Shown here: positions 56,301 through 63,360 of the stretch, one piece after another
Layout: each line of letters opens with the position of its first letter
How positions within the stretch are numbered: position 1 is the first letter of the stretch
DNA from: Mycolicibacterium vinylchloridicum
GTDB lineage: Bacteria; Actinomycetota; Actinomycetes; Mycobacteriales; Mycobacteriaceae
Direction: 5' to 3'
Length of the DNA stretch: 64,000 nucleotides
Assembly: GCF_013404075.1 (NCBI RefSeq)
Contig: NZ_JACBJQ010000005.1
Location: 147,067-211,066 of the forward strand
Notes under the pieces: model-generated
Database searches by the model: none
Seen by the model: the letters and a program-made list of their open reading frames with translations, nothing else
What the model was told of the DNA's origin: nothing
Position numbers and translations under genes: made by a program

Positions 56301-57019
56301 AAGAATTGAACCGCAACGGTGTCGGACGCAACGCCAGGGCACGGACGTCATCGGAAGGTGCGGGGTCATGGATGACGTGGTTGCCCGCTGACCACGAGCA
56401 GAGCACCGACCTCCTCGCACGGTTGGCGTCGGCCACACCGCACATTTTTGGCGGTGCCAGGCTGCTCAGCAGCCGGTGGTCGCAGCTCTCCTTCTATGAG
56501 GCGCACCGGATCGTCGAACTGGAACTCGCGCGTGACGATGACGTCGTCGCAACAATATTCGTGCTCGACGGCCCCAACGGTCCGCTGTGGCTCAACGGAG
56601 ACAGCGCACCAATCCATGAGATCAACGAAGCCGAGTCCCTGATGTTGACCGATTCGGCGGTGGCCGACTACATCCGGTTCTTCTTCTTTTTCCTCAGAGC
56701 CGATGACGGTGCCTTCGTCATCGTCGAGTCCGGCGATGAGATCCAGCCCGGTGACATCCTCGTCGACGGCCCGGGCGATGTACTCACCCTCGAGGAGGCA
56801 CGGCAGAAGGCGCGCCCGATGGTGAATCACGGTCGCGACGCGACGAATCGGTGGGAAGCTCGGCTCACCGTCGCCTATTTTGGCGAACTGTTCCGCGTGT
56901 CGATTTCCGTTACCACCGGCGGGTTTGTCCAGATGGGGAGGGATGAGCCGATCGGCGAGTTGGGCAACCTTGTGATCCCGGGCTATCCACCGCTCGGGCT
57001 GGCGGCGCGGCCATCGTGA
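50303..57019 (+). CDS. TIR-nSTAND-WD40 protein (about 28 WD40 repeats) with an unnamed C-terminal domain
   Basis: The protein has 2238 residues. The N-terminus is a TIR domain (SRIFLSHSSLDWREAVALKQ) with the conserved glutamate in ECPVEYRTAEG at residue 81, as in NAD-cleaving TIRs. A novel STAND NTPase follows. It opens PYRGWDPFEDIDAGVFFGRD near 168, has Walker A LGPSGSGKSSFLRAGL at 218 and Walker B LVLPLDQAEELFS near 335, and ends in a coiled, charged linker (residues about 600-730). About 28 WD40 repeats run from about 742 to 1966 and close with DWREWVSPDIDY. The last about 225 residues form a domain also found at the start of the next protein. The ATG 50303 is taken because the TIR begins there. 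The likely role is ligand or phage sensing by the propeller, with TIR as effector. Confidence 0.93.
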   Translation: MSRIFLSHSSLDWREAVALKQWLTEQRPELAGEIFLDIDTDTGLRLSEHWDAQLVTSNSRCEYLICLMSRNWAASRECPVEYRTAEGFGKRILVARIEDAGDGDITSRWQRCDLFADGNKTEIAIDAGPPVLFNTAALDQVKKAIEGSGVSPEHFKWPPAEDPGRAPYRGWDPFEDIDAGVFFGRDAEIARGLDELRSMRDRLRAQFAGRKSLFVVLGPSGSGKSSFLRAGLIPRLQRDDRNFVVLGLVRPGRNALIGERGLAAAIQSARSALKLPGTPPLGEIKRICRDGDAERVYDLLMEIRAAAIARLAENVLPTKPDAAGVVPARELVGPTLVLPLDQAEELFSANAVSTDAAHEAERFLALLAAVIARANTHEVRLMVAASIRTDCYESMQNHPALTDIEKVVFSELKTIPPHQFPIAIRGPAKRATEAGHQLTIADDLVDRLIADAGDGADTLPLLALTLNRLYTDYGTAQTITVADYESMGGMRDVVDNQIEQILPTAPHERDAALALLRSAFIPWLASINPDSDQPMRRVALLSELPSESERLINALVEKRLLQRDHRDGQPVVEVALESLLRQWDQLADWLQEERHNLVAAAELERAARAWDKNDRKPGWLLEGDRLSAAESLIAASGFAEFAEQIANARQFLAASRAREDAKIAREQEMQRAEHQRFCDVVAGQLLAESAAMLAGKAPGGDVRAFQQLLVAHGLSSEPDDKPILDALAARAQILKLIETGSCVRSVAFSPDGHSLATAGADGSVRVWDSASGRSVADPFVGHTGFVFGVAFSPDGRRLASAGADGSVRVWDSASGRSVADPFVGHTGFVFGVAFSPDGRRLASAGADGSVRVWDSAVGQPLNRDLPGHNAAVSNVAFSPDGHRLASAGWDATVRLWDVQTGDAVGDPFIGHVGIVCSVMFSPDGRVLASAGRDATVRLWDVQTGQPIGEPMVGHDGWVRSVAFSPDGRVVASAGRDATVRLWDVETGQPLAEPVVGHAGEVNCVAFSPDGQHLASVGDDGTARLLDARIRQPFGEPLAADAGVVSVAFSPDGQSLTAATCDAAGRNPAIRMWDAHTGQHACDVNLRLPDEPAHVWDAASTDDEIAQHLREVTFVEFSPDGERLATAAEHTIRMWDARTGRPIGDPLTAQSDLIYELAFSPDGRRLAAASSSDTIVIWDVDSGQPVGEPLSGHLGELGSIAFSPDGRYLASGGEDGTVRLWNGHTGEPVGEPLSGHTDMVWSVAFSPDGLRLASASRDATVRLWDVGTGHPLSEPLVGHTNWVRTVGFSPDGRKIASGSLDGTVRLWDADTGQALGEPLVGHTNWVRSVAFSPDGRRLASAARDQTVRFWDVQTGEPVGDPLTCGNGWMFNISFSSDGRHLVGASGNSLGVGHTAVILMDVHSHDISNSVAGHTGMIRTVAFSPDGRLFASGGDDAQLRLWDAETGLLIGAPLMGHYGAVWSVAFSADGLLIASAGGDETVRLWDARTGQPVGEPLTGHQGWVRTVAFSPDGQLLASAGDDETVRLWDAHTGQPVGEPLAGHTGEVSCVAFSPDGLRLASASWDQTVRRWDTRTGLPLGEPITGHGSEVHCVTFSPDGERLAIGTDESLSLWNSETGQRISDPSVEDRALAVEVAFSPDGQTLVSASWTKGARRWDPQTGAPLSDPTESDSFVVTCVAFSPDGKRFALGSATMGSPAPTVRLWDANTGTLLAGAGDTVDDDRDAEDCMAFSLDGKRLAVGGLASVTTQVWDLDADSVVGAPVSALSGPITSVALSPNGRRLVTATAQTMQVWDARTGLAVGEPLVESIGRVDCMALSPDGHRIAAACEGVLRLWDIRTGLPSGEPLTGHISPIRAVTFSPDGRLVASAGWDEVIRLWDTDTGQPFGPPLAGHTNAVSALSFSPDGRLLASGSDDNTVQLWDIRTGAPVRNPLTGHRGEVTTVVFSPDGRTVASGDANHDVRLWQVSTPSEELATKLTAGISEQDWREWVSPDIDYLYSCPKELNRNGVGRNARARTSSEGAGSWMTWLPADHEQSTDLLARLASATPHIFGGARLLSSRWSQLSFYEAHRIVELELARDDDVVATIFVLDGPNGPLWLNGDSAPIHEINEAESLMLTDSAVADYIRFFFFFLRADDGAFVIVESGDEIQPGDILVDGPGDVLTLEEARQKARPMVNHGRDATNRWEARLTVAYFGELFRVSISVTTGGFVQMGRDEPIGELGNLVIPGYPPLGLAARPS
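52541..52927 (+). repeat. Three tandem 129-base WD40 repeat units, two almost identical
   Basis: GCGTTCAGTCCTGACGGGC begins at 52541, 52670 and 52799, a 129-base (43-codon) period. Unit 1 differs from unit 2 at only about four bases, and unit 3 is identical to unit 2 for about 88 bases before diverging. The block uses many T-ending codons, unlike the GC-rich repeats around it, so it is a recent duplication or conversion tract. Confidence 0.9.
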
Positions 57020-57042
57020 CGACGGTGAAGGAGCGCGGATAG

Positions 57043-59817
57043 GTGAGTCTGCCGGAAAAATCCACTCAGCCGTGGGCGTCATGGGAGCCACTCGACGAGG
57101 ATCGCGCCGCCGAGATCCTGGCTCGTCTCGCCGCCGAGCTTCCTGCGTTCTTCGCCGATTCGATAGTGCTCGAATGCCGTTCGTCGCCGCTGTCTTTCTA
57201 TGACGATCATCAGCTGATCGAACTCGGCTTCGTCCGGGACCACGGCACCGAGCGGGCATTCGTGCTCGACGGCCTCGGCACCACCGTGTGGCTGAGCGGG
57301 GACTCGGGGCCTATCCATGAGACCAACGAGAACGAATCGCTGGCATTGACCGACGAGACCGTTGCTGACTACGTCCGGTTCTTCTTCTACTTCCTGCGTG
57401 CCGATTCGGGCGCCTTCGTCCTCACCGAGGACAGTTCCGAGATCGGGCCCGATGACGATACCGACGTCGACTCAACCGAGGCGGGAACGGCGCTGACGTT
57501 GGCGGAGGCGAGAGGCCAAACGCGGCCGTTGACGGCGCGCGGCCGCGACGACGGGCGTTGGCTGTTCGACGCCACCATCGCCTACGGCGACGCACTGTTC
57601 ACCAGCTCGATCGCGGTCGGGCCGGACGGACAAGTGGAGATGCTCGATGACGAACCGATCGGCACACTCGACGGTTTGGTGGTCTCGCAGCCGCCGGCCC
57701 TGACACTACAGATTCAGGCCGACCATCTTGCGGCAGAACCACCAGATACGCGGTATCGCAGCGAGGGGCCGCTCGACGACGCGGTGCAACCCGACCGTGA
57801 GGTGACTCAGGCGGTGGTTGCGGCGCTCCTGGAGGATGCGTTGCGGGAGCGCAACTCTGATACCAAACCCGGCAGTGTTCTGTTGCGCCACTTCAATTCT
57901 CAAACCCATGCCGACCGGCCGATCGAGCAATTGACCCGGCTCATGTCGGAGTCCACGGCGATGGTGCTGATCGAGTCGGACATCCCGTTCGTCGAGGATT
58001 TTGTTGCCCGGTTGGCCGCCGCGCCCGACGTCGGCCACGGTGATGTCGTGCGGGCCGGCCCGGTCTCCGGTGACGACCTGCGCTGTGAGGTCGCCGTCAA
58101 CAATCACAGCAAGCTGTATCTGCTGTCGTTTCAGACCTATCGAGGTCTATTCGACGCCGAACGAGTGGCCAATGATCTGGCGCTGAGCGACGCGTCGGTG
58201 CTCATCGGCTGCAATCGCGCTGGCGAGGTGCCCGAACCGCTACGGCGGATGGCCGATCTTGTGTTGAGCTTCCCGCGGATCGACCGGCAGCGCTTCGCCC
58301 GCATTTTCGAGCGGGTATTCGGCGTCAAACCCGTTGCGGGTTGGGAAGGCGAGGGTAGCGACTGGACCCGGTTCCTGGTCCCCGCCGACTTCCACGCACC
58401 ACGTCGGCTGGGCCTATCCGCTACGGAAGCCTTGACGTTGCTGCGCGATCGGGTGGCGGCGCGCCTGGATGCGGTGACCCCGGACGTCGGTCCGCGACTG
58501 AACGAACTCCACGGCCTCGGTGAGGCGCGTCAGGTCGCCGAAGACCTCATCGAGGATATCCGCGCCGCCCAGGATGGCGAGATTCCGTGGACGGCAGTGG
58601 ATCGGGGCCTGTTGTTGGTCGGGGCACCCGGGACCGGCAAGACGACGCTGGCCCGTGCGATCGCCAAGGAATGCGGCGTCAAATTCGTCGTCGCGAGCGC
58701 CGCGAACTGGCAGTCGTCGGGCTACCTGGACGCGCACTTGCGGGCGATGCGAAACGATTTCGCGGAGGCGCGGCGCTACGCACCGGCGATCCTGTTCATC
58801 GACGAGGTCGACAGCGTCGGCAGCCGTGAGCGGATCCAGGGACCCAGCGTGCAGTATCAGACCGAGGTGATCAATGCTCTGCTCGCGGAGATTCAGGGCA
58901 TCGATTCAACCGAGTCGGTGATCGTGATCGCGGCGACGAACTATCTCGACAACGTGGACCCCGCATTGCGTCGTGCCGGGCGGCTGGACCAGGTGGTCGA
59001 GATTCCCTTGCCGAATATCGAAGGCTTGGAACGGATTTACGGCTACTACCTCGATCTGTTCGCATCCGGCGGGGGCGAGCTGGGATCGGATGTCGACGTG
59101 CGGGGTTTGGCCGAGCTGACTTTCGGGTTGAGCGCCGCCGATGTCGAGTTCTTCGTACGTGGCGGTGCCCGACGGGCGCGGCGCAACCGCAGGCCGCTGG
59201 GGCAGGAGGATCTGCTCGCCGAAGTCACCCGCCGCCCCCGGCACCCCGACAGTGCGCCGCGTCTCACGCCGGCAGAGATGCGCCGGGTCGCCATCCACGA
59301 GGCCGGGCACGCAGTCGCTCGGCTGACCAGCGCCACGAAGGGGGCGGACCTGACTTTCGTCACGATCACCCCCCGCCTTGATGGTTCGTTGGGATTCACC
59401 GCGGCCGTGCCGGCCGACACCCGGGTGCTCACCCGGCGAAGTATGCTCGAGCAACTCGAAACGGTTCTTGCCGGGCGTGCCGCCGAGGAAGTGATTTTCG
59501 GCCCCGACGACATCAGCGCCGGTGCGGGTGGGCAGAGTTCGGGCAGCGATCTGGCGGTCGCGACGCGGCTGGCAACGCTCTTGGTCTGTCAATCTGGGCT
59601 CAGCGCCGACAGCCTTCTTCGGTGGACAACCCAGCCCACCGCCGATCAAGACCAGAAGATCGATCAGGTGCTGCGGGATGCCTACCGCAACACGCGAAGC
59701 CGACTTCAGGCGTGCCGAGCGCTGCTCGAACAGGTTGCCAAGACGTTGCAGGACAAACAAGAAGTCAGCGGGAAGGAGTTGCGCCAACTCCTCCAGGAGA
59801 TCGGTCCACAGCCATAG
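57043..59817 (+). CDS. Soluble FtsH-like AAA+ zinc metalloprotease with N-terminal unnamed domain
   Basis: The protein has 924 residues. Residues 1 to about 225 form the domain shared with the C-terminus of the preceding protein (SFYDDHQLIELGFVRD, DSGPIHETNENESLALTD, VADYVRFFFYFLRADSGAFV). A middle region of about 240 residues has a degenerate AAA look. The AAA+ module has Walker A GAPGTGKTTLARA at 527, Walker B ILFIDEVDS near 582 and ATNYLDNVDPALRRAGRLD as the second region of homology. The M41 protease follows, with HEAGH at 752-756 and the third zinc ligand in SSGSDLAVAT at residue 836. FtsH is membrane-anchored, but this protein has no transmembrane helix. The GTG start at 57043 is 24 bases after the previous stop, with a GAAGGAG site. 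It may be the effector protease or a remodeller of the partner. Confidence 0.92.
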   Translation: MSLPEKSTQPWASWEPLDEDRAAEILARLAAELPAFFADSIVLECRSSPLSFYDDHQLIELGFVRDHGTERAFVLDGLGTTVWLSGDSGPIHETNENESLALTDETVADYVRFFFYFLRADSGAFVLTEDSSEIGPDDDTDVDSTEAGTALTLAEARGQTRPLTARGRDDGRWLFDATIAYGDALFTSSIAVGPDGQVEMLDDEPIGTLDGLVVSQPPALTLQIQADHLAAEPPDTRYRSEGPLDDAVQPDREVTQAVVAALLEDALRERNSDTKPGSVLLRHFNSQTHADRPIEQLTRLMSESTAMVLIESDIPFVEDFVARLAAAPDVGHGDVVRAGPVSGDDLRCEVAVNNHSKLYLLSFQTYRGLFDAERVANDLALSDASVLIGCNRAGEVPEPLRRMADLVLSFPRIDRQRFARIFERVFGVKPVAGWEGEGSDWTRFLVPADFHAPRRLGLSATEALTLLRDRVAARLDAVTPDVGPRLNELHGLGEARQVAEDLIEDIRAAQDGEIPWTAVDRGLLLVGAPGTGKTTLARAIAKECGVKFVVASAANWQSSGYLDAHLRAMRNDFAEARRYAPAILFIDEVDSVGSRERIQGPSVQYQTEVINALLAEIQGIDSTESVIVIAATNYLDNVDPALRRAGRLDQVVEIPLPNIEGLERIYGYYLDLFASGGGELGSDVDVRGLAELTFGLSAADVEFFVRGGARRARRNRRPLGQEDLLAEVTRRPRHPDSAPRLTPAEMRRVAIHEAGHAVARLTSATKGADLTFVTITPRLDGSLGFTAAVPADTRVLTRRSMLEQLETVLAGRAAEEVIFGPDDISAGAGGQSSGSDLAVATRLATLLVCQSGLSADSLLRWTTQPTADQDQKIDQVLRDAYRNTRSRLQACRALLEQVAKTLQDKQEVSGKELRQLLQEIGPQP

Positions 59818-60084
59818 CCCTATCCGATTGTGCGGCGCGTGTACCGACGCGCTCGCCCGAGTCGGCGATTGACCGCGACCGGATCTTTGGTGGCACGGCC
59901 TGCACCTCTGCGCTTGTGCGGCTTGCACATTGCGCAGCCGCGCCACGAACGTGACGGATGGTGGTTCGACACGGTTGCTCCCGGCAGTACTCCGCCCGAA
60001 GGCTAAGAGAGCGACGATACCGCCTGAGTCACCAGATGGCCAGTGGCAGCCGTGTCACTGACCACGTTTCGCTACTGTGGTTGG

Positions 60085-60543
60085 GTGCGGGACGAGTCGG
60101 TTGAAGCCATCGCCCGCGCGATCCATGAGAGCTGGTGTGGCGAGCAGCGTGCCGCCGGTGTTGCCGCGCCACCCGGTTGGGACGAACTCGACGAGTCCCG
60201 GCGAAACTCCAGCCGTGCTCAAGCCCGCGATATCGCGGTCAAACTCGACCTCATTGGATGCGCGATCGCACCATTGACCGGCGGTGGCGCCCAAGAATTC
60301 CGGTTCACCGACGACGAGGTGAATTATCTGGGTAGTCACGAGCACGATCGCTGGGTCAAGGAGCGGATCGCCGCCGGGTGGCGTCCGGGGCCGAAGGACC
60401 CTGCGGCGAAGACGACGCCCTATCTGGTGCCGTTCGACCAGTTGCCCGCCGACATCGCCGAGTACGACCGGATGTTCGTCCGCGAAATCCCCAACCTGCT
60501 CGCGGTCGTGGGCCTGCAGGTCATTCGGGTCAACCCCAGCTGA
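60085..60543 (+). CDS. Free-standing RyR-domain protein
   Basis: The 152-residue protein is almost only a ryanodine-receptor (RyR) repeat-like domain: PPGWDELDESRRNSSRAQAR, FRFTDDEVNYLGSHEHDRWV, then KERIAAGWRPGPKDPAAKTT and PYLVPFDQLPADIAEYDRMF. It aligns closely with the C-terminus of the next protein (EH-x-RW, GW, KDP-x-x-K, PYL-x-PFD-x-L, DIAEYDR-x-F all shared), so one arose by duplication of the other. No other domain is present. GTG 60085 is preceded by TACTGT at 60073-60078, a spacing that suits a leaderless start. GTG 60043 is an alternative. The ligand is unknown, and RyR modules are proposed nucleotide or small-molecule sensors. Confidence 0.82.
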   Translation: MRDESVEAIARAIHESWCGEQRAAGVAAPPGWDELDESRRNSSRAQARDIAVKLDLIGCAIAPLTGGGAQEFRFTDDEVNYLGSHEHDRWVKERIAAGWRPGPKDPAAKTTPYLVPFDQLPADIAEYDRMFVREIPNLLAVVGLQVIRVNPS

Positions 60544-60642
60544 ATCGCCCGACATGATCGCGATGCCGATGAGATGATCCCAGCGGTGAGGGCCCAGCCA
60601 ACGGGCGGGCAGACGCTCACCATGGTGCGGGACGGAGAAGCG

Positions 60643-62607
60643 ATGGCGGACCCCTCGACGAGCGCGACGAACTCCGGCGCAGCCGCCAGTCCCGATGGGC
60701 TCGTCAAACATGCGCGTTTCCAGCGGCTGCTGGCATTGCGGTGGGCGGATGTGCGCTGGGTGGTCCTTCTCGTGCTGGGGATCATCGCGGCCGTTTTCGG
60801 CTACCTCGGGTACCGCCAGTCCTACGCTTCCCTTCCTCCGGGAGAGCCCGCTGGCGGCTGGACGGACTACCTCTACCACGCCCTCGGGCTGTTTGCCCCC
60901 GGATCCGGGCCGGAACGGCCGGGGCTACCGGTCTTGCTCGATATCGCACGCTTTCTCGCGCCCGCGGTGGCCGGCTACGCGGCGCTCACTGCGTTGGCTG
61001 TGCTCTTCCGAGACCGGACCCAACAGATCCGCATTCCATTCATGACGAATCACATAGTGGTGTGCGGTCTCGGCTACATCGGAGACGTATTCATCCATCA
61101 CCTCCGGGAGGACGACGCCCCGCGGCGCGACCGAATCGCCGCCGCGCTGGACACTCTGCTTCGCAGGAAACCCAAGCGGTTGTCCCGCACCGTCGTTGTG
61201 GTCGAGCTCGACCCAGCCAACCCACTGATCGACAAGTGCCGCCAGCGGGGCGTGCCGGTGATCATCGGCGATGCACAGTCCGAGCGCACGCTGCGCGCCG
61301 CCGGCATCAGACATGCCGCGCACCTGCTGGCGGTCACCGACCAGGATGCCGTCAACGCCCAGATCGTGGCCATTGCTCGGGACATGGCTCGCAGTCGACA
61401 CCGGCGGGTCTTGCATTGCCTGGCCCGCATCGACAACCCCGACCTATGTGCCTTGTTGCGAGTCCGGGAGCTCGCCCGCGAACTGACGTCGAGCGGCGAC
61501 CAGTCCACGCAGGATCCACACGACAGTTTGTCGACACTGCACTACTTCAATCCCGATGAGACCGCAGCCCGTATGTGGCTCGAGCAGTGCCCGTTCATCG
61601 ACAAGGACACCCGAAACCCGCATCTGCTGGTCAGCCGGCTGGATCAGTTGGGGACCTGGCTGGTCAGGACCGCCGCACGGATTTGGGACGACACCAATCC
61701 GAGCACTCCGCTGTGGATCACCGTCGTCGACGAGGACGCCGAGGAACGTGTTGCCGACCTCATGAGCTGCCACCCGGAACTGGAGCAGGTGTGCCGGTTC
61801 TCTCCGCCGATCAGGGCCACGGCTCGCGACCTGGCCCGGTTGCCGCAGCTGCACGCTGAGGCGGGTGCGCCACCGTTGACCCGGGCGTACGTGACCGCGA
61901 GCCGCGATGAGATCGCAGCCGAGGACGCTTTGAACGTGCGTCAACTCCTGCCTCCCGGGATTCCGGTGGCGGTCGCGCTGTCACGTACCCACGGTGTGAC
62001 GAGCCTGATCAGAGACGCGCACAGAACCGGTTTGGATATCGAGGTGTTCCTGACCCTGGAACAAATCTGTACCAAGCAACTCGTCGAGGGTGGGTCGTTC
62101 GAACCCATCGCGAGGGCCCTCCACGAACGTTGGCGCGCGATGGAACGCAAGCCGGGGGAGCCGGATCCGCCGACGTGGGATGAGCTCGAAGAGTCGCGCC
62201 GTCGATCCAACTTCGCGCACGCCCGCCATATCAAGAAAAAGCTCCACCAGATGAACTGCGTCGTCACCCCGCTGGGCGACTGGAGGGCAACACATTTCAC
62301 GTTCTCGCCGGCCGAGGTGGACACTCTCGCCCGGCAAGAGCACGAACGATGGAACGCGGACCGCTGGAACGACGGCTGGGAGTTGGCGGAGGTCAAAGAC
62401 CCGGAAAAGAAGCTCTCGCCGTACCTGATTCCGTTCGACGAGCTTCAAGAGAAGTATCCAGACATCGCCGAGTACGACCGAAACTTCGCGCGCGAACTCC
62501 CTGCGTTGCTGGCTTCGCTGGGACTGCAGATCAAACGCCTGGAGGTCTCGCCTCATGCGTCCGCCTCTGTCGACGGTGGCCCTCACGGTGACTCGGCTCG
62601 CGTCTGA
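60643..62607 (+). CDS. Two-TM protein with RCK/TrkA-like Rossmann domains and C-terminal RyR domain
   Basis: The protein has 654 residues. Transmembrane helices lie near residues 37-57 (WVVLLVLGIIAAVFGYLGY) and 98-122 (FLAPAVAGYAALTALAVLF), with a soluble or re-entrant loop between them. A cytoplasmic NAD-type Rossmann unit follows: HIVVCGLGYIGDVFIHHL, VVVVELDPANPLIDKCRQRG, VIIGDAQSERTLRAAGI. A second unit carries LWITVVDEDAEERVADL. The end is a RyR domain (FTFSPAEVDTLARQEHERW and KDPEKKLSPYLIPFDEL). This matches ion-channel-like RCK proteins fused to a RyR sensor. ATG 60643 has a GGAGAAG site. It is the counterpart of the protein at 2500-4476. The function is unknown, and a ligand-gated membrane effector is inferred. 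Confidence 0.87.
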   Translation: MADPSTSATNSGAAASPDGLVKHARFQRLLALRWADVRWVVLLVLGIIAAVFGYLGYRQSYASLPPGEPAGGWTDYLYHALGLFAPGSGPERPGLPVLLDIARFLAPAVAGYAALTALAVLFRDRTQQIRIPFMTNHIVVCGLGYIGDVFIHHLREDDAPRRDRIAAALDTLLRRKPKRLSRTVVVVELDPANPLIDKCRQRGVPVIIGDAQSERTLRAAGIRHAAHLLAVTDQDAVNAQIVAIARDMARSRHRRVLHCLARIDNPDLCALLRVRELARELTSSGDQSTQDPHDSLSTLHYFNPDETAARMWLEQCPFIDKDTRNPHLLVSRLDQLGTWLVRTAARIWDDTNPSTPLWITVVDEDAEERVADLMSCHPELEQVCRFSPPIRATARDLARLPQLHAEAGAPPLTRAYVTASRDEIAAEDALNVRQLLPPGIPVAVALSRTHGVTSLIRDAHRTGLDIEVFLTLEQICTKQLVEGGSFEPIARALHERWRAMERKPGEPDPPTWDELEESRRRSNFAHARHIKKKLHQMNCVVTPLGDWRATHFTFSPAEVDTLARQEHERWNADRWNDGWELAEVKDPEKKLSPYLIPFDELQEKYPDIAEYDRNFARELPALLASLGLQIKRLEVSPHASASVDGGPHGDSARV

Positions 62608-62619
62608 AGGTGGGCTGTG

Positions 62620-62802
62620 ATGGCGCATGACGTGTTTATCAGTCATTCGTCATTGGATGAACCCGCTGCTGATGCCGTTTGCGCAGAGCTCGAGGCGAGG
62701 GGGATTCGGTGCTGGACTGCGCCTCGGGATATCAGGCCGCCGGAGGAGCTCGCTCGAATTGTTGTCCCTTGGCACGACGTGGGCCGTTCTGAGCGCCGAT
62801 AA
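62620..62802 (+). pseudogene. Truncated TIR-domain gene fragment
   Basis: The ATG 62620 frame begins MAHDVFISHSSLDEPAADAV and continues CAELEARGIRCWTAPRDIRP, a clear TIR N-terminus with the first strand, box 1 and the acidic loop. It then reaches a stop after about 60 residues, before the second half of the domain with the catalytic glutamate. A TIR needs about 130 residues. Other frames downstream show only a short possible remnant (VLSADN). It is best read as a broken copy, last in the RyR operon. Confidence 0.75.
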
Positions 62803-62842
62803 TTGCCACTCGGGCTGAACCCGCACATCGTAGGATGCCGAA

Positions 62843-63121
62843 ATGACGGACACTCCCTCGCCCGGGTCGGGTTGGTGGCGGGCATCAGATGAAAAGTGGT
62901 ATCCCCAGCGGTGGGAGTACACACAATTCACGGCGTCAGGCGAGGGTCGCAGCTGCACGAGTTTGGCGTATGACAGCGCATTGCAACAACTCAACGCACT
63001 AGGAACGCAGGGATGGGAACTGGTCGACTGGACGGCGTCATCAGGAGGGTCGAGTATCGCTTACCTCGACTACTGGTGCAACGTCCGGTGCATTATGAAA
63101 CGGCCGTCCGTCCCCCAGTAG
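62843..63121 (+). CDS. Small DUF4177-like protein with WYP-type N-terminus
   Basis: The 92-residue protein opens TPSPGSGWWRASDEKWYPQR, the short W-rich motif common at actinobacterial protein N-termini. A domain resembling DUF4177 follows: EYTQFTASGEGRS, then LNALGTQGWELVDWTAS and a C-terminal VRCIMKRP strand. DUF4177 proteins are small and of unknown function. ATG 62843 and codon use support a gene. It follows the broken TIR fragment and may not belong to the conflict locus. I see nothing gene-like between it and 63361. Confidence 0.72.
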   Translation: MTDTPSPGSGWWRASDEKWYPQRWEYTQFTASGEGRSCTSLAYDSALQQLNALGTQGWELVDWTASSGGSSIAYLDYWCNVRCIMKRPSVPQ

Positions 63122-63360
63122 CATTTTCCACCTCTGGGACGAGGCCGACAGGAGCTCGGACTACCCCGTTACGGCGTCAGCGTAGCCGGCCGCACGACTC
63201 CACATTTGGGATATTCGGCCTAATCGCGCGAAGGCGTGAATCACCCTCGCGAACTCGGCGATGCCGCCACTGACTCCGGAACGGAAATTCGATGCGTCGT
63301 ATCCGCAATGAAGCTCACTGTGGGCCACCGCCCCAACAATTCGTTACGGTTCGACGGTCC

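Noticed and set aside
59818..60084. Possible gene between the protease and the RyR gene
   Set aside because: Short frames only, with no ribosome site, domain or convincing codon use. It is left as intergenic.
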